Below, piece by piece: positions 16,045-24,334 of a stretch of 54,666 nt of DNA; positions within the stretch are counted from its first letter, which is position 1; the number at the start of each line of letters is the position of its first letter. The translations under genes and the position numbers were made by a program. Under the pieces are notes generated by a model. It was given only the letters and a program-made list of their open reading frames with translations, did no database searches and was not told the origin of the DNA. Location of the stretch: positions 1 to 54,666 of the forward strand of contig DWXS01000060.1 in assembly GCA_019119045.1 (NCBI GenBank). The letters are read 5' to 3'. Source of the stretch: Candidatus Mailhella merdavium. GTDB lineage: Bacteria; Desulfobacterota; Desulfovibrionia; Desulfovibrionales; Desulfovibrionaceae.

Positions 16045-17448
16045 ATGAATCGTTTAGCCAAGGTTTTTGCTGCGGCTCTCGCCGCGGTGGCACTGGCGGG
16101 GAGTGCGCAGGCCTACGAGGCCTTCAAGGGTCCGTTGGGGCTGTTGCACAAGGCTCCGGGTACCTTTGACGGCTACACCCTGATTGCGCCGCAGCGGGCC
16201 AACATTACTTATCTGATAGACATGGATGGTAATGTGGTTCACGAGTGGAAAAGCGACTATGGATGCTTCTATGCAGAATTAATGCCCAACGGCAACCTGA
16301 TCCGGCATTCCACTCTGCCCGGCGTGCAGCCTGGCTTTGGCGGACAGGCCGGTCTGTTTGAAGAATTCGACTGGGATGGGAAGAAGGTATGGGAATATAA
16401 GAGCTATATTCCCAATGAAGAAGTTTCTCACCATACCTTTGAAGTGATGCCCAACGGCAATCTTCTGATTCTGGTCTGGAAGAAACATTCCTATGAAGAC
16501 GCGCTTGCCAAGGGGCTCAAACCCGACGCTCCCGGCCGCTATCTGTTCAAGGAAGGGTTCAAGCAGGGCAAACAGACCATTGAAGGTATCTGGCCTGACG
16601 TCATCCGGGAAATCGAACACGGAACCGGGAAAATCGTGTGGGAATGGGATGTCTGGGATCACATCGGTACCGGTGCGGATCAGATTGACATCAATAAGTT
16701 TGTTCCCAACCTGAACCGAATCTGGGCCGGCCCGGACTGGACGCACTTCAACGGCGTGGCCTATAATCCCGAGACCAACGAAATAGCCATAACGTCCCGC
16801 AACCTCGCGGAAGTGTATATCATTGATTATAAGAGCGATGGCGGCATTAAGTATCGCTGGGGCAACCCTGCCAACTACGGCAAGGGTAAGGCTCCTGCCG
16901 GTTACGGCGACGACGGCGATCAGAAGCTCTTCGGCCCCCACGCTCCGGACTGGACTGCGGAAGGTACCATTTCCATCATGGATAACGGACATACCCGTCC
17001 TTCCGGCAACTACACCCGCGCCGTGGAACTTGACCCGAAGAAGAACGCTGTTGTGTGGCAGTGGAAGGCTTCCGATGTCAATACTCGTGACTGGAACTAC
17101 TATTCCGCCACGCAGAGCGGCGCACAGAAGCTGCCCAACGGCAACTGGCTGATCACGGCTACGCTGGCCGGTGGCCACACCATCGAAGTTCTGCCTGATA
17201 AGCGCATTGTATGGGAATTCATCAACCCCATGGGCAGAGACAACAAGGTTTATGCCGCTTCCAACGCATATGGCGACGTGAGACAGCTTTCCGTGCATAA
17301 GGCTCTGCGTTATGCCAAGGATGACCCCCGCTTCAAGGGCAAGGATATGAGCGTGAAGCATCCGTTGATGCCTGCCGGTACCCCGGACTGGCGGAAGTTG
17401 CTCGAAGTGAACAATGTGCCGGCCAGCTTCAATCCCGAAAAGAAGTAA
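16045..17448 (+). CDS. Aryl-sulfate sulfotransferase, group B
   Basis: The 467-residue product starts at ATG 16045 after CAGGAG. A Sec leader (AAALAAVALAGSAQA) precedes YEAFKGPLGLLHKAPG and DGYTLIAPQRANITYLID. It shares with 12621 the segments EEFDWDGKKVWEYKSY, EVSHHTFEVMPNGNLLILVW, GPDWTHFNGVAYNPETNE, TSRNLAEVYIIDYKSDGG, LFGPHAPDW and IMDNGHTRPSGNYTRAVELD. Its C-terminal strand reads LAGGHTIEV, with one extra Gly. It is the last of the array, separated from the previous ASST by 384 bp that hold a hairpin and an AT-rich promoter-like region, and closed by a strong terminator. Confidence 0.94.
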   Translation: MNRLAKVFAAALAAVALAGSAQAYEAFKGPLGLLHKAPGTFDGYTLIAPQRANITYLIDMDGNVVHEWKSDYGCFYAELMPNGNLIRHSTLPGVQPGFGGQAGLFEEFDWDGKKVWEYKSYIPNEEVSHHTFEVMPNGNLLILVWKKHSYEDALAKGLKPDAPGRYLFKEGFKQGKQTIEGIWPDVIREIEHGTGKIVWEWDVWDHIGTGADQIDINKFVPNLNRIWAGPDWTHFNGVAYNPETNEIAITSRNLAEVYIIDYKSDGGIKYRWGNPANYGKGKAPAGYGDDGDQKLFGPHAPDWTAEGTISIMDNGHTRPSGNYTRAVELDPKKNAVVWQWKASDVNTRDWNYYSATQSGAQKLPNGNWLITATLAGGHTIEVLPDKRIVWEFINPMGRDNKVYAASNAYGDVRQLSVHKALRYAKDDPRFKGKDMSVKHPLMPAGTPDWRKLLEVNNVPASFNPEKK

Positions 17449-17474
17449 TACCCGTCTTTGAACGATAAGTCGTG

Positions 17475-17512
17475 GGGGCCGTCGGATTCGTCCGGCGGCC
17501 CCTCGTCTTATT
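17475..17512 (+). terminator. Terminator closing the ASST array
   Basis: GGGGCCGTCGGA-TTCG-TCCGGCGGCCCC forms a 12-bp stem (one G-U pair) with a UUCG loop, then TCGTCTTATTTT. Confidence 0.8.
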
Positions 17513-17619
17513 TTCCTGTTCTTTCAGCGGCTTATACGATGTCCCCTGAAGTATTTCTTGCCCGAGTCCGGCTTGACGGCTACTATGGGGGCACAGTTGT
17601 TTTACGAGAGGTTTTGCAC

Positions 17620-19470
17620 ATGTGTGGAATCATCGGCTACAGCGGGCATCGTCCTGCGGTTCCGCTTTTGGTTGAAGGGCTGCATCATCTGGAATACAGG
17701 GGCTATGACTCTTCCGGCGTGTCTTTTATTCAGGCGGGAAAACTTCATGTGGTCAAAGCCGCAGGCAGGTTGTCCGCCCTGGAGGCCAAACTTGCCCATG
17801 AGCCGGTCATGATCTCCACCTGCGGCATAGGGCATACCCGCTGGGCCACGCACGGCGCGCCTGAAGAACGCAACGCTCATCCGCATCTTGCCCGGGGTGG
17901 TTCCCTGGCCATTGTCCATAATGGGATCATCGAAAATTTTCAGGAGCTTCGTGATGAGTTGACGGCTTCCGGCTGTACCTTTGTTTCGGATACGGATACG
18001 GAAGTCCTGGCCTGTCTTATTGAGGAAGAGCGGAAGAGAGCCTCTTCTCTGCTCGAAGCCTTTGCCCGTGCCCTGCGTCGCGCCCGGGGAGCGTATGCCG
18101 TGGCCATGGTTGCCCCGGAAGAGCCGGGAACAGTGTATGCCGCACGTTTGTCGGCACCGCTTCTGATCGGCGTGGGAACCGGAGAATGTTTTGTTGCCTC
18201 TGATGTGCCCGCGTTTTTGAACTACACGCGCGACGTTGTGTTTCTTGAAGATGGAGAGATTGCGCGTATCGGGCGAGGGGGCGGTTCTTGGGAGCTGTTC
18301 CGTCTTGACGATCTTGCTCCCGTGAGTCGGGCAACGACACGCATAGCCTGGGATATGCAGTCTGCCTGTAAGGACGGGTACAAGCACTTCATGATCAAGG
18401 AGATCATGGAGCAGCCAAGGGTTGTTGCCGAGTGCATGGCCGGACGTGTGCCTGCCGATCCTGCGCGGGATGTGCTCGACGGAGTCTCTCTTCCCGAGCT
18501 GGACGGAATGGATGTGCCGCGGCGTCTGCGTATTGTCGCCTGTGGAACATCGTACAATGCAGGCTTGTGGGGGGCGCGCTTTCTGGAAAAATTCGGCGGT
18601 ATTCCGGTGGATGTGGAAATTGCCTCCGAGTTTCGGTATCGGGATCCGCTGCTGGAGGAGGGCGAGGCCGTGCTGGCCATCAGCCAGTCCGGAGAAACGG
18701 CGGATACCCTTGCGGCCCTGCGGCTGGCAAAAGAAAAGGGCAGAGCTGCGCTGGGCCTGTGCAATGTCGTGGGCTCGTCCATTGCGCGGGAGGCCGACGC
18801 CGTACTTTATACTCAGGCAGGCCCGGAAATCAGCGTCGCGTCCACCAAGGCCATGTGCAGTCAGATGGTGGTGTTGCTGCTGCTGGCTCTGTACTGGGGA
18901 AAGCGCAGGGGCAAAAAGGACGATTCCGCGCTTCTTACGCATTTGCGCGGCCTGCCCGCTCTGCTGGAAGGCGCGCTTCCGGCCATGCGGGAAACCGCAA
19001 CCCATGCGGCGCGCACATATTCCGGAGCCAGGAGCTTCTTTTATCTGGGGCGCGGGCCTTCCTATCCTCTGGCCTTGGAAGGTGCGCTCAAACTCAAGGA
19101 ACTTTCCTACATTCATGCGGAGGGATATGCTGCTGGCGAGATGAAGCATGGCCCCATTGCTCTGATAGATCCTGATTTCCCTACCTTTGCGTTGGCTCTT
19201 CGTGATGAATTCTTCGCCAAAATGGTGTCGAACATCGAACAGGTGCAGGCCCGTCAGGGCAGGGTGATTGTGCTTACGCAGCCGGATTCCTGCGGCGAAT
19301 GTGGTGATCTGCATGCGGATGTTCTCTGGATGCTGCCTTCCTGTCATTCTGAACTTGCCTCGTTTCTTGCCCTGCCGGCCTTGCAGCTGTTCAGTTATGA
19401 AGTGGCCGACTATCTGGGCAAGGACGTGGATCAGCCGCGCAATCTGGCAAAGAGCGTCACTGTGGAATAA
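17620..19470 (+). CDS. glmS: Glutamine--fructose-6-phosphate aminotransferase (isomerizing)
   Basis: GlmS converts fructose-6-phosphate and glutamine to glucosamine-6-phosphate, the entry to UDP-GlcNAc for peptidoglycan and LPS. The ATG at 17620 follows GAGAGG and makes Cys2 the catalytic N-terminal nucleophile after Met removal (MCGIIGYSG); the frame open upstream is not conserved. The 616 residues include the type II glutamine amidotransferase domain (HTRWATHGAPEERNAHPH, VHNGIIENFQELR, DTDTEVLACLIE). Two SIS domains follow (ACGTSYNAGLWGARFLEK, ISQSGETADTLAALRLAK, then GRGPSYPLALEGALKLKELS and EGYAAGEMKHGPIALID). The C-terminus ends DQPRNLAKSVTVE as usual. It stands alone after the ASST terminator. 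I saw no glmS ribozyme upstream. Confidence 0.97.
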   Translation: MCGIIGYSGHRPAVPLLVEGLHHLEYRGYDSSGVSFIQAGKLHVVKAAGRLSALEAKLAHEPVMISTCGIGHTRWATHGAPEERNAHPHLARGGSLAIVHNGIIENFQELRDELTASGCTFVSDTDTEVLACLIEEERKRASSLLEAFARALRRARGAYAVAMVAPEEPGTVYAARLSAPLLIGVGTGECFVASDVPAFLNYTRDVVFLEDGEIARIGRGGGSWELFRLDDLAPVSRATTRIAWDMQSACKDGYKHFMIKEIMEQPRVVAECMAGRVPADPARDVLDGVSLPELDGMDVPRRLRIVACGTSYNAGLWGARFLEKFGGIPVDVEIASEFRYRDPLLEEGEAVLAISQSGETADTLAALRLAKEKGRAALGLCNVVGSSIAREADAVLYTQAGPEISVASTKAMCSQMVVLLLLALYWGKRRGKKDDSALLTHLRGLPALLEGALPAMRETATHAARTYSGARSFFYLGRGPSYPLALEGALKLKELSYIHAEGYAAGEMKHGPIALIDPDFPTFALALRDEFFAKMVSNIEQVQARQGRVIVLTQPDSCGECGDLHADVLWMLPSCHSELASFLALPALQLFSYEVADYLGKDVDQPRNLAKSVTVE

Positions 19471-19532
19471 ATCACGGCAGAAGACTCCGCAATGCAGCGG
19501 ACGGCCTCGGGAAGGAAAAGCGGGAAAGACTC

Positions 19533-20588
19533 ATGGAAGACAGAGAGATCATCGCCCGTATCATCAATCCATACGCGGATCGTTATGTCGTCGATTCCAT
19601 TCCCGAGCGCACGCTCCGTTCCCGGAATCGGATTCCTGCGCCTGCCCGCCTGTCCATGCGGGCGGAGTTTGCCGCGGCATGTGCCCTGAGGGACAGGGGC
19701 ATGGAGCTGGCGCGCAATATCTTTGAGGAAAAGCGGGATCTTTTCCCCCGCACGGAGCTGACTGCATGGGCAGGGGAGGTTACGGCAAGCCTGCTTCGAA
19801 ACAGGGCTGCGCTGCTCAGTCTGTGCAAACTGCGCTGCGATGATGTCTATCTGCTTTCGCACAGTGTAAATACTGCTGTTTTGAGCGCAGCCTTTGCCAT
19901 GCACCTCGGCGTCAGGGAGGAGTTTCTTCCCGACTTCGTTGCCGCCGGTTTTCTCCACGATGTGGGCAAGCTTTTTGTTCCCGAGCATATTTTGCTGTAT
20001 CCGGGCGGGCTTTCTCCCATACAAATGGAAGAAATGCAGGCGCATGTCCTTAAGGGACAGGAATTCCTGCGCTTTTGGGACAATGTTTCGCCCATTGTGC
20101 TGGATGGGGAACTGGATCATCATGAATGTCATGACGGCTCCGGTTATCCATACGGCAAGTCGGGAAAGGAAATATCCTTCACCGGGCGGGTTCTGGCAGT
20201 TGTGGACATGTATGATGCCATGTCCAGCCCGCGCGGATATCGGAAGCAGGTGACGCCCTACAGGGCCCTGGGCTGTATGTATCATGAGAAAGACAGCCAC
20301 TTTGCTCCCGGTTATCCTCAGGCCTTCATTCGACTTATGGGCGTTTATCCTCCGGGCTCTTTTGTCCATCTGTCGGATGGAAGCCTTGCCGTCGTACTTG
20401 AGGCGGACAGCCGGGCAGGATTGCGTCCTCTTGTGTTGCGTGTTCTGGACAGTCGGGGACAGTCCTGCGCTCCTGAACCTCTTGCCCTCGGGGATATGGA
20501 ACATCTGGAGATTTGCGGAACGCTCTGGAAGCTGCCTTCAAGACTGCGCAGCGACGCGGAAAAATTGATCGCCGGCATAGAGGACTGA
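19533..20588 (+). CDS. HD-GYP domain protein, putative cyclic-di-GMP phosphodiesterase
   Basis: HD-GYP proteins hydrolyse cyclic-di-GMP and control motility and surface behaviour. The 351-residue protein lacks a receiver or membrane segment. It has about 100 N-terminal residues of unknown role, then the HD-GYP core: SHSVNTAVLSAAFA, FLHDVGKL (His142-Asp143), HVLKGQEFL, DHHECHDGSGYPYG (GYP at 204-206) and GRVLAVVDMYDAMSSPRGYRK. All metal ligands I can place are present, so it should be active. The last 90 residues form a small extra domain. It starts 62 bp after glmS, so it may be read through from that gene. Confidence 0.9.
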   Translation: MEDREIIARIINPYADRYVVDSIPERTLRSRNRIPAPARLSMRAEFAAACALRDRGMELARNIFEEKRDLFPRTELTAWAGEVTASLLRNRAALLSLCKLRCDDVYLLSHSVNTAVLSAAFAMHLGVREEFLPDFVAAGFLHDVGKLFVPEHILLYPGGLSPIQMEEMQAHVLKGQEFLRFWDNVSPIVLDGELDHHECHDGSGYPYGKSGKEISFTGRVLAVVDMYDAMSSPRGYRKQVTPYRALGCMYHEKDSHFAPGYPQAFIRLMGVYPPGSFVHLSDGSLAVVLEADSRAGLRPLVLRVLDSRGQSCAPEPLALGDMEHLEICGTLWKLPSRLRSDAEKLIAGIED

Positions 20589-21013
20589 GCAACATATCTC
20601 CGGCTCCTGCCCCTCTTCCTCTTTTTCGGCAGAGCGCGAAATTGCACGTTACGGCTATGTGCAGTTGCAGCCTTTATATGGGGGAGTGATGGACCTCCCC
20701 TTTATCTCGACAAGAAACGCATGAACTTCCTTCCGGAAAATGAGTTTTCGGAAAGCCGACGCTGCTTGCCAAAGGCTTTGAATTATGAGTTCCCGACCCC
20801 CGGGGACAGAGTGAGGCTGAAGGGAGTTCGTTTCTTTTTCGTCTTAAGAGCTGCCGTTTTTTTGAAGCTCCCCGAAGCAAGACAGCGTCGAACTCTGCCA
20901 TTTGATATGAATTTTACACAGGATTAACGGCTTTTGCCTTTTTTTCCTCTCTGTGGGGAGCTATTTCCCTGCCATGCAGCCCTTATTGCAATGAACATAC
21001 AAGGAGAATTATC
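20589..21013 (+). other. Intergenic region with a short hairpin
   Basis: In 425 bp I find no convincing gene. GGGGAG at 20681-20686 and CTCCCC at 20695-20700, followed by TTTAT, may terminate the HD-GYP transcript. A short open frame at 20721-20927 has no ribosome binding site and no recognisable features. The segment before the next gene is T-rich and may hold a promoter I cannot define. Confidence 0.5.
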
Positions 21014-22006
21014 ATGGCTCATGGCATTTCCAGACGTGACGCGCTCAAAATGAGTATGGCCGCAGCAGGGTTCGGCATGTTGCAAATGGTTCGCCCCGCT
21101 CGCGCCGCACAGAAGTCAGGTACTCTGGTCAGGGCCGGAATTGTCACAGATATGCACTACACCACCAAAGACGACAGCGACACACGCCGGTATTCCGCCG
21201 CAATGAAGAAGATGCGTGCTTTTGCGGATGCCATGGCTGCTGTAAAACCGGCCTTTGTGGTGGAACTTGGCGACTTTGTGGATACGCTTTCACCGGGAAC
21301 GGATCCGCTGAAGAATCTTGCCGGAATCGAAAAAACATTCACGTCCATTTCCTGCCCGCATTATCATGTGCTTGGGAATCATGATTTTGATAATCTCCGG
21401 CGGGATGAGTTTCTCGGCAATATCAGCAATACGGGTATTCCTCAGGGCCAGACCTGGTATTCCTGGGATGCGGGAAACATTCATTTCGTCGTGTTGGATG
21501 CTGACTATACGCCAGGAGAGTTCCGGCCCTATGATATGAATACGCCGGAAGATACCTTCTGGGACTGGACGGATACCGTCATCCCTCCTCAGGAACTGGA
21601 ATGGCTCCGTGCGGATCTGAAGGGAACAGATCTTCCGACGATTCTGTTTTCACATCAGACATTGGATCGGGTGGACGATCAGGATCACAATATCAAAAAC
21701 GCGTCTGTCGTACGAGGCATATTGGAAGAGAGCGGACGTGTGCTGGCCGTGATTTCCGGGCACGATCATCAGGGAGGCTATTCCAATATCAAGGGGATCC
21801 ACTATGTGGTACTCAACGGTAATGTCGGAGTCAGCGATTATCGTGCCTGGAGCGTCACAAGCAGCGCGGGGGGACTGGATGAACACAGGGACAATCAGTT
21901 TGCCGTGCTGGAAGTCAGTCGTGACGACAGCGGAACATATACGCTGAAGCTGGACGGATATGGGCGTCAGCCTTCCTATGTGCTGGAACGTTCTCTCGAG
22001 GCATAG
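21014..22006 (+). CDS. Tat-exported calcineurin-like metallophosphoesterase
   Basis: The 330-residue product starts at ATG 21014, behind AAGGAG. Its leader ISRRDALKMSMAAAGFGM is a twin-arginine signal ending around ARA-AQ. The mature protein has the metallophosphoesterase blocks in order: GIVTDMHY (D-x-H), VELGDFVD (GD), LGNHDFD (GNHD), LFSHQTLD (H) and ISGHDHQGGY (GHDH). It therefore probably hydrolyses a phosphomonoester or diester in the periplasm with a two-metal centre. The substrate cannot be read from sequence. It is monocistronic between a hairpin region and the convergent chemoreceptor gene. Folded export by Tat fits metal loading in the cytoplasm. Confidence 0.92.
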   Translation: MAHGISRRDALKMSMAAAGFGMLQMVRPARAAQKSGTLVRAGIVTDMHYTTKDDSDTRRYSAAMKKMRAFADAMAAVKPAFVVELGDFVDTLSPGTDPLKNLAGIEKTFTSISCPHYHVLGNHDFDNLRRDEFLGNISNTGIPQGQTWYSWDAGNIHFVVLDADYTPGEFRPYDMNTPEDTFWDWTDTVIPPQELEWLRADLKGTDLPTILFSHQTLDRVDDQDHNIKNASVVRGILEESGRVLAVISGHDHQGGYSNIKGIHYVVLNGNVGVSDYRAWSVTSSAGGLDEHRDNQFAVLEVSRDDSGTYTLKLDGYGRQPSYVLERSLEA

Positions 22007-22051
22007 AGAGGATTGTCCGGAAAATACGGGTAAGCCGGAAAACGCAGGATG

Positions 22052-22079
22052 CTTTAATCAGGCAATAGCCTGATTAAAG
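22052..22079 (+). terminator. Perfect 12-bp stem-loop after metallophosphoesterase gene
   Basis: CTTTAATCAGGC-AATA-GCCTGATTAAAG is a perfect hairpin 45 bp after the stop codon. No T-run follows, but the A/T-rich foot of the stem can act as one in either orientation. Confidence 0.6.
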
Positions 22080-22195
22080 GCAATATGTGCGGCTGTAGGA
22101 TAGGGGAGAATCGGAAAAGAGGCTTGCTTGTCCGGGGCTGCTTTTCTGAGCAATAATTGAAAAATAACGCCTCTTCGTCTTTTTTTGAGGCGAAC

Positions 22196-22239
22196 TAACC
22201 AGAGCGGGCGCATCCTTCTGGATGCGCCCGCTCTGGTTA
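22196..22239. terminator. Very long perfect stem-loop (20 bp, TTCT loop) between convergent genes
   Basis: A 20-bp perfect stem, starting TAACCAGAGCGGGCGCATCC and closed by TTCT, lies between the convergent metallophosphoesterase and chemoreceptor genes. A T7 run lies 5' of it on the plus strand within a second small stem (CGCCTC/GAGGCG). It is probably a bidirectional terminator. Confidence 0.65.
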
Positions 22240-22321
22240 CATGCTCTTTTGGGGAAATGCTGCCCCTGCAGAAGACATAATTATGCGGGAAGAGCCTTTT
22301 CAGCTTTGCGCGCAGGAACTG

Positions 22322-24142
22322 CTATTGCCTGTTCAGCGAATCAATGAGGCCTGTCAGTACGGAGATCTGACGCTCGAGTTCCGCCACAGTACGGGAGGCT
22401 TCTTCCATGTTTGATGCGGTTTCTGTGGCGATGATGTTGATTTGCCCGATATTGTGGTTGATGCCTTCACTGGTGGCGGACTGCTCTTCACTGGCCGCGG
22501 CAATAGCCTGGATTTTGTCGGCCGAGTTGATCGCCATATCCAGTATTTCGTTCAGCGTATCCCGAGCCTTTGCCCCGAGTTCCTTGGTAACGTTGATATT
22601 GGAAACGTTGCGTTCCACCTGACTGATGCTCTTTGAGGAGCTTTCCTGGATGGAACCGATGGCATTGGCCACATCCGAAGTGGAGGCCATGGTCTTTTCC
22701 GCCAGTTTGCGCACTTCATCGGCCACCACGGCGAAGCCGCGTCCGGCTTCTCCTGCTCTGGCCGCTTCAATGGCCGCATTGAGCGCAAGGAGGTTGGTCT
22801 GATCCGCGATGTCGGAAATGACGTTCATGATCTGGGTGATGTTCTGCGCATGTTTGTCCAGATCTGTCATGACATCCTTGAGTTCAAGAGAATCATCCTG
22901 AACTTTCTGAATGCTTTCCATGACCTGACCGACAACGTTCACTCCTTCCGTCGCCGCGTCGCGGGTTTCCTGCGCGCCCTTGGCGGATGCCGCGGCGTTG
23001 CTGGCGATATCGGTTACCGCAAGATTCATCTGTTCCATGGCGGATGTGGTTTCCGCCACGCGCTGAGCCTGTTCCTGAGCCCCGCTATTGCTGTGTTCGA
23101 TGCGTGCTGCAAGGTCGCTGCTTACGTCCTTGCTCGCTTTGGCCACATCTGCCAGACGCACAGCCAGATCACGAATTTGTTTTGCGGCCTGGTTGGCCTT
23201 GTTCAGCGCATCGTCGGCTTCGCATTTCGCAGCTTCTGCGCTCCGGCTCTGTTCTTCTGCATGAGCTTGTTTTTCTTCGCTTTCCTTGATGCGGAAACGA
23301 AGACGTTCAATCATATAGTTGAGGGTTTTGCGCAGTCTTCCTATTTCATTGTTGCCGGTGACATCGATGCTGGCGTCAAGATTGCCCTGCGCTGCGTGTT
23401 CGGCAAATTTTGTCGTTTCTTCCAGCGGTCTGGTAATGGCGCGGCTGGAGAAGAGCTGGCTGATCACGACGGCAAGGAAGATGACTCCGATGCAGATGGA
23501 AACATAAATGGAGTGCGCCCGTACTGTTGCCCTGGTTTCGCGTACCTCCGCATTGCAGCGTTCGTTGAGCATACGGGTGAACTGATCCAGCGGCTGCATG
23601 ATTTCCGCCGTGGAATTCTGGTAGGCCGGGCCGAATACCAGTTGTATCGCCAGATTTCGATCAGGCTCTTTCTGAACGGTATAGTTGCCGGAAGCGTCCT
23701 TGAATTTTCCCACGACGGCGTTCATGGCTTCCGTTTCCAGCAGAACCAGCGCATTGGAAAGCTGATTTGCCCTGGCCACAAGGGCAAGTTCTTCTTCCGT
23801 CACGCCGTAATCCTTGAGCAGACCGACCAGTTCCCTCTTCTGACCGGGGGCAATGAGCGCATCGGAGGGACGCGGCTTTGTGCCCGCGCGTACGTCCACA
23901 ATGTTATTATAGGCATCAAGCGCTTTTTGATCTCCCGTCACGGCATACAGGCGGACATTGGCGGTCAGGTTTTCGGAGCTTTGCCGGAGTTCATCGCCCA
24001 GAGTGAGGCTGGCCAGCCGTTTCTGTTCGACATCCTGCAGTGCATTGATATTGGATATGAAAGCGAAAATTTCAAAGCCTGTGACAATCACGGCTGCAAG
24101 AATAAGACCGTTGAGGAAAAGCATGGCTTTGCGGATAGTCAT
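22322..24142 (-). CDS. Methyl-accepting chemotaxis protein
   Basis: A transmembrane chemoreceptor signals through CheW-CheA. The 606 residues comprise a first membrane helix (about 8-30) and a periplasmic helical sensor of about 180 residues. The second membrane helix follows (about 211-232, [20 protein letters not shown]), then HAMP ([20 protein letters not shown]) and a long cytoplasmic coiled coil. The highly conserved hairpin tip is [20 protein letters not shown]. The sensor has no Cache or PAS motif that I recognise, so the ligand is unknown; a helical-bundle fold is likely. It stands alone, opposite in direction to its neighbours. A weak FliA-like promoter lies upstream. Confidence 0.96.
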   Translation of the reverse strand: MTIRKAMLFLNGLILAAVIVTGFEIFAFISNINALQDVEQKRLASLTLGDELRQSSENLTANVRLYAVTGDQKALDAYNNIVDVRAGTKPRPSDALIAPGQKRELVGLLKDYGVTEEELALVARANQLSNALVLLETEAMNAVVGKFKDASGNYTVQKEPDRNLAIQLVFGPAYQNSTAEIMQPLDQFTRMLNERCNAEVRETRATVRAHSIYVSICIGVIFLAVVISQLFSSRAITRPLEETTKFAEHAAQGNLDASIDVTGNNEIGRLRKTLNYMIERLRFRIKESEEKQAHAEEQSRSAEAAKCEADDALNKANQAAKQIRDLAVRLADVAKASKDVSSDLAARIEHSNSGAQEQAQRVAETTSAMEQMNLAVTDIASNAAASAKGAQETRDAATEGVNVVGQVMESIQKVQDDSLELKDVMTDLDKHAQNITQIMNVISDIADQTNLLALNAAIEAARAGEAGRGFAVVADEVRKLAEKTMASTSDVANAIGSIQESSSKSISQVERNVSNINVTKELGAKARDTLNEILDMAINSADKIQAIAAASEEQSATSEGINHNIGQINIIATETASNMEEASRTVAELERQISVLTGLIDSLNRQ

Positions 24143-24229
24143 GTCTGTGCCTGCCTGTGTTGTTCGTTTTCGGAGGCTGGAAATTTTCGGCCCGGCTCCT
24201 GCCTCCGAGATAAATGTATATTATATTTG

Positions 24230-24255
24230 AATCGTCGGAAAGACGAAAAAGTTTA
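24230..24255 (-). promoter_or_regulatory. Possible sigma-28 (FliA) promoter of chemoreceptor gene
   Basis: On the minus strand TAAACTTT is followed after ten bases by GACGATTC, resembling TAAAGTTT-N11-GCCGATAA with three or four mismatches and one base less spacing. Chemoreceptor genes often use FliA, which is the reason to record it. TATAAT-like sequence lies just downstream as an alternative. Confidence 0.3.
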
Positions 24256-24290
24256 GAGCCGTGCGGTCTGGCCGTCTGTTTCTGTGTTTG

Positions 24291-24334
24291 CTGATATGAA
24301 AAACGCCGGTATTTTCCGGCGTTTTTCATATCAG
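24291..24334 (-). terminator. Terminator of glnS (19-bp perfect stem)
   Basis: Arms at 24291-24309 and 24316-24334 pair perfectly (CTGATATGAAAAACGCCGG with its complement) around TATTTT. The T5 of the transcript lies in the outer stem. It overlaps the glnS stop codon. Confidence 0.8.

Noticed and set aside
22850-24256. Plus-strand frame of 468 codons opposite the chemoreceptor
   Set aside because: It has no motifs, and the minus strand encodes a canonical chemoreceptor.
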